Shown piece after piece: positions 56,256-64,000 of a stretch of 64,000 nucleotides of DNA (its first letter is position 1; each line of letters starts with the position of its first letter). Made by a program: the position numbers and the translations under genes. The notes below the pieces were generated by a model. The model searched no databases. It worked only from the letters and a program-made list of their open reading frames with translations, and was not told where the DNA came from. The stretch comes from Candidatus Omnitrophota bacterium (lineage in GTDB: Bacteria > Omnitrophota > Omnitrophia > Omnitrophales > Aquincolibacteriaceae): the NCBI GenBank assembly GCA_030698625.1, contig JAUYMS010000019.1, forward strand, positions 1-64,000, given 5' to 3'.

Positions 56256-57356
56256 ATGATAATTGCTATCCGTATTCTCTTCGTATGTACTTGTGCTTTG
56301 TTGGGTTATTTTTCAGAAATGTCGTGGTTGCCGATTGTCAAAGGTTCCGCAGCGCCTCTCATTCGTTCAATAAGCGGATTTCTCGTTGGGACTCTCGTCA
56401 TATCGATCGACATCTTCTTTAAACAGTATACAGTTCGGAATATCCTCTCCGTTATTGTCGGCGCCGCTCTGGGGCTTTTAGTCCACCGCCTCTTCATGTC
56501 GGTGGTGGCGCTTACGCAACTTCCTCCCGACTCCGTTCGCAACCTAGGCATTGCTACGGCTGCTGTTTTCACCTACCTCGGTGTCATCACGATCCTCAGG
56601 GGTCAAGACGAATTTGCGCTTATGATCCCATTTATAAAGCTGGACACTAAAGGGACGGGGGAGGAGCTTATCCTCGTCGATACAAGCGTTATTATCGACG
56701 GACGCATTGCAGACATTTGTGAGACTCACTTTATATCGGGGAAGTTAATTGTGCCGCGGTTTGTTCTTAAGGAGTTGCAGCTGATCTCCGATTCGTCGGA
56801 TCCGCTAAAGCGCAACCGCGGCCGCCGCGGCCTCGATATCCTGAATCGGATTAAAGGGAATCCTAACGTCCAAGTTAAGATCAATGAAATGGATTTTCCG
56901 GAGTTTTCCACCGTGGATGCCAAATTGGTCAAGATGGCTCAGGTGACCAATGCCAAGGTATTCACGAACGACTACAACCTTAATAAGGTAGCAGAACTTC
57001 AGGGTGTGCGCGTACTGAATATCAACGACTTGTCGAATGCCCTAAAGCCTATTGTCATGCCAGGCGAGGTGATGCAGGTCAAGGTGCTCAAGGATGGCAA
57101 GGAGCATGACCAGGGAGTTGCCTATCTCGACGATGGAACCATGGTCGTGGTCGATAACGGGCGCCGGCGCATCGGGCAGACACTCGGCGTCACGATTACG
57201 AGTGTGCTTCAAACGCAAGCCGGCCGTATGATTTTTGCAAAACCCGCCGATGAAGTCGACCGAGGAGATGCCTCGGAGCGTGAGCCCCGCCGCGAACGGC
57301 GTCCTCCTCGCCAGGATCACCGTAAGCACAATCACGCCAACGAAAAGGCGAGGTAG
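56256..57356 (+). CDS. Membrane-anchored PIN-TRAM domain protein (YacL-like)
   Basis: 366 residues. Four N-terminal spans (residues about 1-115), a PIN nuclease domain starting [19 protein letters not shown] with Asp residues for metals (also [13 protein letters not shown]), and a C-terminal TRAM domain ([28 protein letters not shown]). The tail is basic and disordered (residues 335-366). This is the YacL/TRAM-PIN architecture; nuclease activity on RNA is presumed, the biological target is unknown. AAGGAG 9 bases before ATG. In many bacteria this gene precedes ispD, as here. Confidence 0.9.
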   Translation: MIIAIRILFVCTCALLGYFSEMSWLPIVKGSAAPLIRSISGFLVGTLVISIDIFFKQYTVRNILSVIVGAALGLLVHRLFMSVVALTQLPPDSVRNLGIATAAVFTYLGVITILRGQDEFALMIPFIKLDTKGTGEELILVDTSVIIDGRIADICETHFISGKLIVPRFVLKELQLISDSSDPLKRNRGRRGLDILNRIKGNPNVQVKINEMDFPEFSTVDAKLVKMAQVTNAKVFTNDYNLNKVAELQGVRVLNINDLSNALKPIVMPGEVMQVKVLKDGKEHDQGVAYLDDGTMVVVDNGRRRIGQTLGVTITSVLQTQAGRMIFAKPADEVDRGDASEREPRRERRPPRQDHRKHNHANEKAR

Positions 57357-57361
57357 CGTGA

Positions 57362-58567
57362 ATGCGAGCAAGCCTGATTGTGGCTGCGGGCGGCAGCGGC
57401 CTGCGATTTCTCAAGGGCCTTAGGTCTAAGGGCGCGCGGTTCCGTAAAAAGCCTGTCAGTAAAATCTTCTTTCCCTTGCAGGGCCGCTCTGTTCTTGCCC
57501 GGTCACTGACTCCGTTTACCGAGATTCCGTTCATTCGCGAGATTATCCTGGCTGTGCCGCCGAATTCAGTTAAGGATGTGAAGAAGCTTTTGCAGCGCGG
57601 AGACTTTCATGGCGTCAAACTTGTGGCCGGCGGTGCCACTCGTGCTGCGTCGGTACTTTCTGCGCTCAACAAGGCGAACCGACGGCATGATTGGATCATC
57701 GTGCATGATGCAGCGCGGCCTTTTGTGCGACCGCAAGCTATCAGGAAACTCTTTGCCTCGGTTCGAGACACAGATGGCGCGATTCTGGGTAAGCGTGTGG
57801 TGCCAACGATTAAGAGAGTGACATCGACACGACGCGTTATTGAGTCGACCGTCGACCGCTCACATCTTTTTGAAGCCGAAACGCCGCAGCTCGTGCGCCG
57901 CTCAGTTTTGCTCCGAGCCTATCGTGATAATCCCAATGCACTGCGTGCCACTGACGAAGCCTCGCTTTTGGAGTCGATCGGGGCGAAGGTGAAAGTTGTG
58001 CCTCATGAGGGTTGGAATCCAAAGATTACGACCGTCGAAGATCTCGAACTGGCTGAAGCCGTTTTAGCCAAACAGTATCCGGATGAAACGCGTGTCGGAT
58101 TCGGCCGTGACACTCATCGTTTGGTGGCTGGGAGGAAGTTTTATCTGGGCGGTATCAGGATTTCGGCAGAGGCGGGTCCTCTGGGGCACTCCGACGGTGA
58201 TGCGCTTCTGCATGCGGTTATCGACGCGATATTGGGTGTTACCGGTGAGGGCGATATCGGAGATTGGTTCTCAGACAAGACAAAGAAATGGAAGGGGATT
58301 CGGAGCGCCAAGATGTTGCAGGCGGTATTGCGCAAATCCACTGAATTGGGTTGGAAAGTCATGCACGTAGACACCGTGATCAGCCTGGAAAGGCCGCGCT
58401 TGGGAAAAATGAAACTGGTGATCAAGAAAAAGCTTGCGGGATTATTGGGTATCGAACGCGGGCGCGTTTCGATCAAGGCGAAGTCCTCAGAGGGGCTTGG
58501 TGCGATCGGCGAAGGGCTTGCCATTCACTGCGAGGCCGTGGTCAGTATGCGGAAGGCCGGATCATGA
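57362..58567 (+). CDS. ispDF: Bifunctional IspD-IspF (MEP isoprenoid pathway)
   Basis: 401 residues. IspD part (1-235): VAAGGSGLRF nucleotide loop, VHDAARPFVRP and TPQLVRRSVLLRAY, with ATDEASLLESIG. Compared with the usual loop, about 12 basic residues (LKGLRSKGARFRKKP) are inserted between the Gly-rich loop and the following Lys. IspF part (about 242-401): VGFGRDTHRL with metal Asp/His, GHSDGDALLHAVIDAILG, and KAKSSEGLGAIGEG. IspD makes CDP-methylerythritol and IspF closes MEcPP; the intermediate kinase IspE is elsewhere. Follows the PIN-TRAM gene after 5 bases; its stop overlaps gltX (ATGA). Confidence 0.93.
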   Translation: MRASLIVAAGGSGLRFLKGLRSKGARFRKKPVSKIFFPLQGRSVLARSLTPFTEIPFIREIILAVPPNSVKDVKKLLQRGDFHGVKLVAGGATRAASVLSALNKANRRHDWIIVHDAARPFVRPQAIRKLFASVRDTDGAILGKRVVPTIKRVTSTRRVIESTVDRSHLFEAETPQLVRRSVLLRAYRDNPNALRATDEASLLESIGAKVKVVPHEGWNPKITTVEDLELAEAVLAKQYPDETRVGFGRDTHRLVAGRKFYLGGIRISAEAGPLGHSDGDALLHAVIDAILGVTGEGDIGDWFSDKTKKWKGIRSAKMLQAVLRKSTELGWKVMHVDTVISLERPRLGKMKLVIKKKLAGLLGIERGRVSIKAKSSEGLGAIGEGLAIHCEAVVSMRKAGS

Positions 58568-60003
58568 TTCGTGTTCGCTTTGCCCCGTCGCCGACAGGAT
58601 ATCTGCACCTCGGAAATATTCGAACCGCGCTGTTTAACTACCTGTTTGCCAAAAGGACCGGCGGAAAATTTATTTTGCGCATTGAGGATACCGACCAGGA
58701 GAGATCCCGGCTGGAATTCGAGGAGGCGCTCAAAGAAGATCTTCTGTGGATGGGGCTTCGTTGGGATGAGGGCCCTGACGTTGGGGGAGAGCACGGGCCG
58801 TATCGCCAGTCGGAAAGATCGGGAATTTACAGCGAATACATTGATCGTCTTATCAAAGAGAAAAAGGCCTATTACTGCTATGTGACCGAGGAAGAAACCA
58901 CGGAGATGAAACGCTTGGCATTGGAAGAGCGCCGCTCGGTGCGGCATGACAATCGAGGCCGGAATTTTACGCGCGCTGAGATCGAGTCGCGAAAGGTGCG
59001 CGGCATAAAGCCAACCGTGCGGTTTAAGATCGATCAGCCCGAACTGAGTCTGAATGATCTCGTGCGCGGAGATGTTTCCTTTAATCTGGACGATATGGTG
59101 GGTGATTTTATCATTCAGCGGGCCGACGGACAGCCCACATTCCATCTGGCCGTGTGTGTCGATGACGCGTTGATGGGCGTGACTCATGTCATTCGCGGTG
59201 AAGATCACCTGTCGAACACACCCAAGCACATTCTCCTGACTCGAGCCATGGGACATGAGCCGCCCAAGTATGGGCATCTGTCGTTGGTTCAGGGGCCCGG
59301 AGGCGAGCCCCTTTCCAAACGCATGGAGTCGATATCGATTAAAGAATTTCGGCGAAGGGGCTATCTACCGCATGCGCTTGCGAACTATATCGCGCTCCTG
59401 GGGTGGTCCCCCGGCGGTGACAGGGAAATCCTCAACTGGGAAGAGCTGCAGCATCTCTTCGATATCACGAAGACGAGCCGATCCGCCTCCAGTTTTGATC
59501 CCCAAAAACTGGATTGGGCTAATGGTGAGCATCTGCGGCTTTTGTCGGAAGACGCGTTCTGCCGTGTTGCCGCGGCTTATTTGAAGGCTTATAAACACGT
59601 GCCGTTTGATGAAGTGTTCTTAAAGACGGCTCTGCCGGCATTCAAGGAAAATATCGAACGCCTTGAACAACTAGAGGATCGTTTCGGGATATTTTCCGAC
59701 GATTTTAAGTACGAGAACAGTGATGCTCTGAAAAGCGCAGAGTCCCGCGAAATCTTTGAAGTGGGATTGGCTGTTTTGAAGACTATGGTCGAGACCGGGC
59801 AGGCCGGAGCCGAGGAGTTTTGCTATGAGGCCTTCGTCAACGGGATTAAGCCAAAGGTTAGAGCGAAAGGTAAGAAGCTCTTCTTGCCGCTTAGGATTGC
59901 CCTGACGGGCCGTGAGCATGGGCCCGAACTGAAGAAAATCTTCCCGGCTTTTGGCGCCGAGAGGGTTCGCCTTCGTTTGGAAAGGGCCCTGGGCAAGTAC
60001 TAA
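58564..60003 (+). CDS. gltX: Glutamyl-tRNA synthetase
   Basis: 479 residues, class I synthetase. MIRVRFAPSPTGYLHLGNIRTALFNYLFA carries the HIGH-type motif, and GEPLSKRMES the KMSKS-type loop. The C-terminal helical anticodon domain ends GPELKKIFPAFGAERVRLRLERAL. The frame is open upstream over 200 bases inside ispDF, but the conserved start is ATG 58564. Charges tRNA-Glu (possibly also tRNA-Gln if the cell uses GatCAB; not decidable here). Stop TAA shares its last base with the cysS ATG. Confidence 0.96.
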   Translation: MIRVRFAPSPTGYLHLGNIRTALFNYLFAKRTGGKFILRIEDTDQERSRLEFEEALKEDLLWMGLRWDEGPDVGGEHGPYRQSERSGIYSEYIDRLIKEKKAYYCYVTEEETTEMKRLALEERRSVRHDNRGRNFTRAEIESRKVRGIKPTVRFKIDQPELSLNDLVRGDVSFNLDDMVGDFIIQRADGQPTFHLAVCVDDALMGVTHVIRGEDHLSNTPKHILLTRAMGHEPPKYGHLSLVQGPGGEPLSKRMESISIKEFRRRGYLPHALANYIALLGWSPGGDREILNWEELQHLFDITKTSRSASSFDPQKLDWANGEHLRLLSEDAFCRVAAAYLKAYKHVPFDEVFLKTALPAFKENIERLEQLEDRFGIFSDDFKYENSDALKSAESREIFEVGLAVLKTMVETGQAGAEEFCYEAFVNGIKPKVRAKGKKLFLPLRIALTGREHGPELKKIFPAFGAERVRLRLERALGKY

Positions 60004-61415
60004 TGACCCCTCAATTCTTTAATACCCTGTCGGGCCGAATCGAGGCCTTTGAACCGTTAAACGGAAAAGAAGTTCGCATGTATACATGCGGGCCAACGGT
60101 CTATGACTATGCCCATATCGGAAATTTCCGAACTTTTATCTTTGAGGACCTGCTGCGGCGGTACTTGGAGTCACAGGAATTCCGGGTACTGCATACGATG
60201 AATATTACGGATGTTGACGATAAGACCATCGCCGGTGCAGCCCGTGAGGGAGTTGCTCTTGAGGAATACACGCGCAGATTTACGGATGCCTTTTGCGAGG
60301 ATCTGAACACGCTCAATATTCGACGCCCGAACCATCCGGAAAGTGAGCCGAGAGCGACGGCGGATATTCCCGTGATGATTGAGCTGATACAGAAGCTCGT
60401 CGAGACCGGGCATGCCTACGAGAGCGACTGTTCCGTTTATTTTCGCGTGAACTCGTTCCCTAATTACGGGAAACTGTCGAAGAAGAGACTGGAGAAAAAT
60501 ATTACGGGTGCGCGAGTCGATAGCGATGAGTACGAAAAAGAGGACGGCTCGGACTTTGTTCTGTGGAAGGCCGCCAAGGAGGGAGAACCTTCCTGGGAAT
60601 CCCCGTGGGGAAAGGGCCGACCCGGTTGGCATATTGAGTGTTCGGCCATGAGCATGAAGTATCTCGGGGCGACATTTGATATTCATGCCGGAGGTGAAGA
60701 CCTGGTTTTCCCGCACCACGAAAACGAGATTGCTCAGTCTGAAGCCGCGACCACTAAGCCGTTTGTTCGCTACTGGCTGCACAGCAAGCATTTGCTTGTA
60801 GACGGTAAGAAGATGTCGAAGTCCGAAGGGAATTTTTATACTCTTCGCGATCTGTTAGGAAGGGGTTACGACCCGATGGCGATTCGATATGCGCTGCTCG
60901 CGACGCATTACCGCATGCCGCTGAATTTTACTTTGGAGGGATTGGACGCGGCGCGCAATGCCCTCAAAGATCTCAAGGCCTTTTATTCCAGCGTGATTAA
61001 TCACGAGGTCTTCGGCCGCAGGTATTCCGCCGAGGATCAGCTGATGAGTAACGCCCAAGATCTTGAGAAGGATTTTTTTGGCGCCTTGGCCGATGACCTA
61101 AATATCTCGAAGGCGCTGGCTTCTCTTTTTACGTTTGTGGGCGAGACGGACACGCGGATAAAATCCGGAGCATTGTCCGAGCAGGATCATAGCGAGATTA
61201 GCCGCGTTCTCAAACGGTGCAATCAAGTGTTAGGGGTGGTGCCCGAAGAGCGCTATGGAGATTTCCCGGAGGATATTCGGCAGTGGCATGAGGAACGAAA
61301 GTGCGCACGTATCGAGAAGCGGTTCAGCTCGGCGGATAAATGCCGCCAAAAACTGTCCGAATTGGGCTATATTGTGTGGGACGAGGCCGACGGAATTTCG
61401 GGAATTGCTAAATGA
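60003..61415 (+). CDS. cysS: Cysteinyl-tRNA synthetase
   Basis: 470 residues. TCGPTVYDYAHIGNFRTFIFEDLL contains the zinc Cys and HIGH motif; GWHIECSAMSMKYLG and HHENEIAQSEA supply further zinc ligands; GKKMSKSEGNF is the KMSKS loop. The C-terminal DALR-type helical domain and anticodon region are present. ATG at 60003 overlaps the gltX stop by one base; tmk overlaps its end by 4 bases. Confidence 0.97.
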   Translation: MTPQFFNTLSGRIEAFEPLNGKEVRMYTCGPTVYDYAHIGNFRTFIFEDLLRRYLESQEFRVLHTMNITDVDDKTIAGAAREGVALEEYTRRFTDAFCEDLNTLNIRRPNHPESEPRATADIPVMIELIQKLVETGHAYESDCSVYFRVNSFPNYGKLSKKRLEKNITGARVDSDEYEKEDGSDFVLWKAAKEGEPSWESPWGKGRPGWHIECSAMSMKYLGATFDIHAGGEDLVFPHHENEIAQSEAATTKPFVRYWLHSKHLLVDGKKMSKSEGNFYTLRDLLGRGYDPMAIRYALLATHYRMPLNFTLEGLDAARNALKDLKAFYSSVINHEVFGRRYSAEDQLMSNAQDLEKDFFGALADDLNISKALASLFTFVGETDTRIKSGALSEQDHSEISRVLKRCNQVLGVVPEERYGDFPEDIRQWHEERKCARIEKRFSSADKCRQKLSELGYIVWDEADGISGIAK

Positions 61416-62026
61416 AGCAAGGCAGAATGATTACGTTTGAAGGGGGCGAAGGAAGCGGCAAGAGCACGCAGATTCGGAGGGCCGCGGCCTACCTCAGGAA
61501 GCGTGGCCATCGGGTATTGCTTTTGCGGGAACCCGGAGGTACGCGCGTCAGCGAAGCGATACGCAAGGTCGTTATGAGTAAGCGATTTCGGGATATGACG
61601 CCGGAGACCGAGCTCCTGCTTTATCTGGCAGCGCGGGCGCAGATTGTACAGGAAAAAATCTTACCGGCGCTTAGAAAAGGGACTATTGTGATTTGTGACC
61701 GCTTTGAGGACTCAACCATTGCTTATCAGGGGTTTGCGCGCAAGCTATCGCGAGACGGCATCTTAGAGACGAGCCGGCGCTGGGTGCGAGGGTCCTTGAA
61801 ACCGTATTTGACCTTTCTTTTAGACCTACCGCCGAAAGAGGGTCTCAAGCGGAGCGGCCGGCGTGATCGTATCGAGACTGAATCTTTGTCCTTTCACGAA
61901 AAGGTCCGGCGGGGTTTTCTCACATTGGCACGGCAAGAGCGTCGTCGTTTTCTCGTGCTGGATGCGAGCCGTAAGCGGGCCGAAGTTGCGAGGCAAATTC
62001 GAAAGAGGCTTGAGCGTGTCTTCTAG
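61412..62026 (+). CDS. tmk: Thymidylate kinase
   Basis: 204 residues. P-loop FEGGEGSGKSTQ, DR motif VICDRFEDSTIAYQG, lid-type region RRDRIETESLSFHEKVRRGF. It phosphorylates dTMP to dTDP. The DRx motif is DRF-E-DST, the bacterial form. ATGA overlap with cysS; followed by holB, a common tmk-holB pair. Confidence 0.95.
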   Translation: MKQGRMITFEGGEGSGKSTQIRRAAAYLRKRGHRVLLLREPGGTRVSEAIRKVVMSKRFRDMTPETELLLYLAARAQIVQEKILPALRKGTIVICDRFEDSTIAYQGFARKLSRDGILETSRRWVRGSLKPYLTFLLDLPPKEGLKRSGRRDRIETESLSFHEKVRRGFLTLARQERRRFLVLDASRKRAEVARQIRKRLERVF

Positions 62027-62852
62027 TATCGTTGAAAAACAACCGTTTCCCGTTCGCGTTTTGAACACGCATGTTCGAAAAGATCGAGTTGCTCATACCT
62101 ATTTGCTCACAGGGAAACAGGACTCGGGCCGCGAAGATCTTGCCCTCGCTTTTGCCTCCGCGCTGAATGACGAGGAGGGATTGGAATTTGGTGATCTGAG
62201 CGGACGGAATGGAAACCGCATAACGACAAACCAATACCCCGATATGCTCTGGGTCGGGGAAGATGCGACCGCCCGCTCGATCAAGATCAGTGAAGTCCGC
62301 AAGTCCGTCGAATGGAGTCATTTGCGTTGCTATGAAGGGAAGTGGAAGATTGTCATTGTTCGCGATGCGGAACGGCTTACGGTTGAGGCCCAGAATGCGT
62401 TTCTAAAAACCCTGGAAGAGCCGCCCGCGCACACTGTTTTTTGCCTCCTCGTGGAAAATAAGGAACGTTTGCTTGAGACTATTCGCTCGCGCTCTTTTGA
62501 GCTCCGGTTGCAGCCATTAAGCGACGACCTCGCCGAACTTGCCGAGCGCGTACCGGCAGAATTCGGGCGAAAGCGATGGGAAGATTTTTTTGAGGCGTAT
62601 AACACCGAGGAAAGGATCGAGGTCAAGGCGCTGCTTGATTCGCTGACAGCTTACTTGCGGGCGTGCTTGATCCGGTCGGCAAGTTCCGGTGAGGGGAGTG
62701 AATTCGCGTGGGCGTGGATTCGGTCCCTCGAAGTTCTTTTGGAGAGTAAACAGGCCCTCAATGAAAATGCAAACCAGAAATTGACTCTGACAAGACTGGC
62801 GATGCTTTTCAAAGAGTTACTGCCTAACCCCGAGATGGTTCGAAATGGCTGA
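62016..62852 (+). CDS. holB: DNA polymerase III subunit delta prime
   Basis: About 278 residues from GTG 62016 (TTG 62010 is possible), overlapping tmk by 11 bases. RVAHTYLLTGKQDSGREDLALAFA replaces a true P-loop (no GKT), as expected for delta prime. The sensor-type AQNAFLKTLEEPPAHTVFCLLVENKERLLETIRSRSFELRLQPL is the SRC-containing segment with Arg-Ser-Arg-Ser instead of S-R-C. Clamp-loader stator. The zinc-finger Cys residues of E. coli delta prime are absent. The frame is open upstream in tmk without homology. Confidence 0.88.
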   Translation: MSSSIVEKQPFPVRVLNTHVRKDRVAHTYLLTGKQDSGREDLALAFASALNDEEGLEFGDLSGRNGNRITTNQYPDMLWVGEDATARSIKISEVRKSVEWSHLRCYEGKWKIVIVRDAERLTVEAQNAFLKTLEEPPAHTVFCLLVENKERLLETIRSRSFELRLQPLSDDLAELAERVPAEFGRKRWEDFFEAYNTEERIEVKALLDSLTAYLRACLIRSASSGEGSEFAWAWIRSLEVLLESKQALNENANQKLTLTRLAMLFKELLPNPEMVRNG

Positions 62853-64000
62853 TAAAAAATACTACATCACGACGCCGCTTTATTATGTGAATGCCAAGCC
62901 GCACATCGGGCATGCCTACACGAATATTTTATGCGATACCTTTGCGCGTTTCCGCCGCTATCTGGGAGAGGATGTCTTCTTCATGACAGGGACCGATGAG
63001 CACGGGACAAAGATTGAAAAGGCGGCCCGTGATCAAAATATGGAGCCGAAAAAGTATGTTGATGAAATGGTTCCGCATTTTAAGGATCTCTGGGAGCAGT
63101 TGGGGATTCAATACGATTATTTCATTCGCACAACCGATGAGGACCACAAGGAAACGGTGCGAAAAGTTCTGGAGGATCTTGGGGCTCGAGGCGAGCTCTA
63201 TAAGGATAACTATCAGGGATGGTATTCGGTCAAGAGTGAAACCTTTTATGCCAAGGCCGAGCTTGTCGATGGGAAGTGCCCTGATACGGGCGGAGAAGTA
63301 CAGGAGATAGTCGAAGAGAACTATTTTTTCCGTATGTCGAAGTATCAGGACTGGCTCATGGATTACATCCGTAAAAACCCCGACTTTATTCAGCCCGAAA
63401 TCCGCCGCAATGAGATCCTGGGTTTTCTTAAACAACCCTTACAAGACCTCTGTATTACGCGTCCCAAAGAGAGATTGTCGTGGGGGATTCCTTACCCGTC
63501 TTCTCCCGAGCATGTCATCTACGTCTGGTTTGATGCCCTTATTAATTACGTCAGCGGTGTCGGCTATAAGCGCAACGAGGATCAATTTAGCCGGTACTGG
63601 CCTGCCGATGTTCATGTTGTGGGAAAGGACATTGTTCGCCACCACGCTGTTTACTGGCCGATCATGCTCAAGGCATGCGGCGTCCAGATGCCGCATAAAG
63701 TACTGGCGCATGGTTGGTGGACGCTGGCGGGCGCCAAGGTATCGAAGTCGAGCGGTAATATCGTAGACCCTATCGAATTGATTCGAAAGTATGGAGTTGA
63801 CGCCTTTCGCTATTTTCTCTTGCGCGAAGTCACGATAGGTTATGACGGGGCTTATTCGGAGGACCTTCTGCGCCAGCGCTATACGAGTGACCTTGCCAAT
63901 GATTTGGGTAATCTCTGGTTTCGAGTTGCTTCGATGCTGGCAAAGTACTTCGGAGCGGTCGTGCCGCATGCGGATACCCTCGAGTCGGAAGGTCTCATAC
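62845..64000 (+). CDS. metG: Methionyl-tRNA synthetase (3' end outside window)
   Basis: At least 385 codons from ATG 62845, overlapping holB by 8 bases; no stop before the window ends. HIGH motif PHIGHAY (residues 19-25), TGTDEHGTKIEKAA, EENYFFRMSKYQDWL and KMSKS motif KVSKSSGN (K298-S302). The region that holds zinc knuckles in other MetRS reads GWYSVKSETFYAKAELVDGKCPDTG: the CxxC/CxxCE pair is reduced to a single Cys, as in zinc-free Thermus-like sublineages. Charges initiator and elongator tRNA-Met. Last gene of the operon seen here. Confidence 0.95.
   Translation, partial: MADKKYYITTPLYYVNAKPHIGHAYTNILCDTFARFRRYLGEDVFFMTGTDEHGTKIEKAARDQNMEPKKYVDEMVPHFKDLWEQLGIQYDYFIRTTDEDHKETVRKVLEDLGARGELYKDNYQGWYSVKSETFYAKAELVDGKCPDTGGEVQEIVEENYFFRMSKYQDWLMDYIRKNPDFIQPEIRRNEILGFLKQPLQDLCITRPKERLSWGIPYPSSPEHVIYVWFDALINYVSGVGYKRNEDQFSRYWPADVHVVGKDIVRHHAVYWPIMLKACGVQMPHKVLAHGWWTLAGAKVSKSSGNIVDPIELIRKYGVDAFRYFLLREVTIGYDGAYSEDLLRQRYTSDLANDLGNLWFRVASMLAKYFGAVVPHADTLESEGLI

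Noticed and set aside
1-64000. CRISPR arrays, tRNA or rRNA genes, insertion sequences
   Set aside because: No regularly spaced direct repeats, cloverleaf-like genes, rRNA stretches or transposase genes were recognised; only the serine recombinase at the left edge is mobile-element related.

Overview
The window looks like chromosomal DNA of an uncultured diderm (outer-membrane-bearing) bacterium. Envelope genes support this: LptE, a LolC/E-LolD pair, MlaE-MlaF-MlaD, an AsmA/TamB-like protein, Lnt and MurJ. I suspect Omnitrophota (Candidatus Omnitrophica), because of a 15.9 kb single-ORF giant gene whose protein carries repeated RSEL(R/K) motifs between patchwork domains. That assignment rests on recall of similar proteins and could not be checked here. 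Gene density is very high: no gap exceeds 200 bp and neighbouring genes overlap often.

Layout. (1) Bases 1-780: the C-terminal part of a large serine recombinase running straight into the interior of comEC, most simply the end of an integrated element inserted in the competence-channel gene. (2) 2.2-10.3 kb: a TPR/coiled-coil envelope protein, lptE, holA, rpsT (opposite strand), murJ and a short uvrC. (3) 10.47-26.3 kb: one 5287-residue protein with a signal peptide, a TraB/Tiki-like region, a HAD-like region, HEAT repeats, a multi-span membrane region containing HEVAH, a poly(A)-polymerase-type nucleotidyltransferase, a PTS Enzyme I-like region, a run of HPr-like repeats and a GlnD-like nucleotidyltransferase. 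(4) 26.4-32.9 kb: prfB with a programmed +1 frameshift, secA, lnt and an aldo/keto reductase.

(5) 32.9-43.2 kb: an accessory type II fatty-acid/polyketide-like cluster: FabL-like reductase, methyltransferase, two hotdog dehydratase-like proteins, an extended ACP, AcpS, a ketosynthase pair of which one has lost Cys and one His (chain-length-factor-like), a thioester-reductase-like SDR, a membrane glycosyltransferase and an RND/MMPL exporter. Together they could build, release, glycosylate and export an unknown acyl or polyene lipid. (6) 43.3-51.8 kb: lysS, lolC/E, lolD, ilvE, then mcsA-mcsB-clpC (arginine-phosphorylation proteolysis) without ctsR. (7) 51.8-56.2 kb: AsmA-like protein and mlaEFD. 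(8) 56.3-64 kb: PIN-TRAM protein, fused ispDF, gltX, cysS, tmk, holB and metG, a tightly overlapping housekeeping operon that leaves the window inside metG.

Regulation. Several readable sigma70-type promoters have extended -10 boxes (TGn). Six of them lie only 6-9 bases upstream of the start codon (rpsT, prfB, fabL-like, glycosyltransferase, RND exporter, mcsA), which predicts leaderless mRNAs at the heads of many transcription units.
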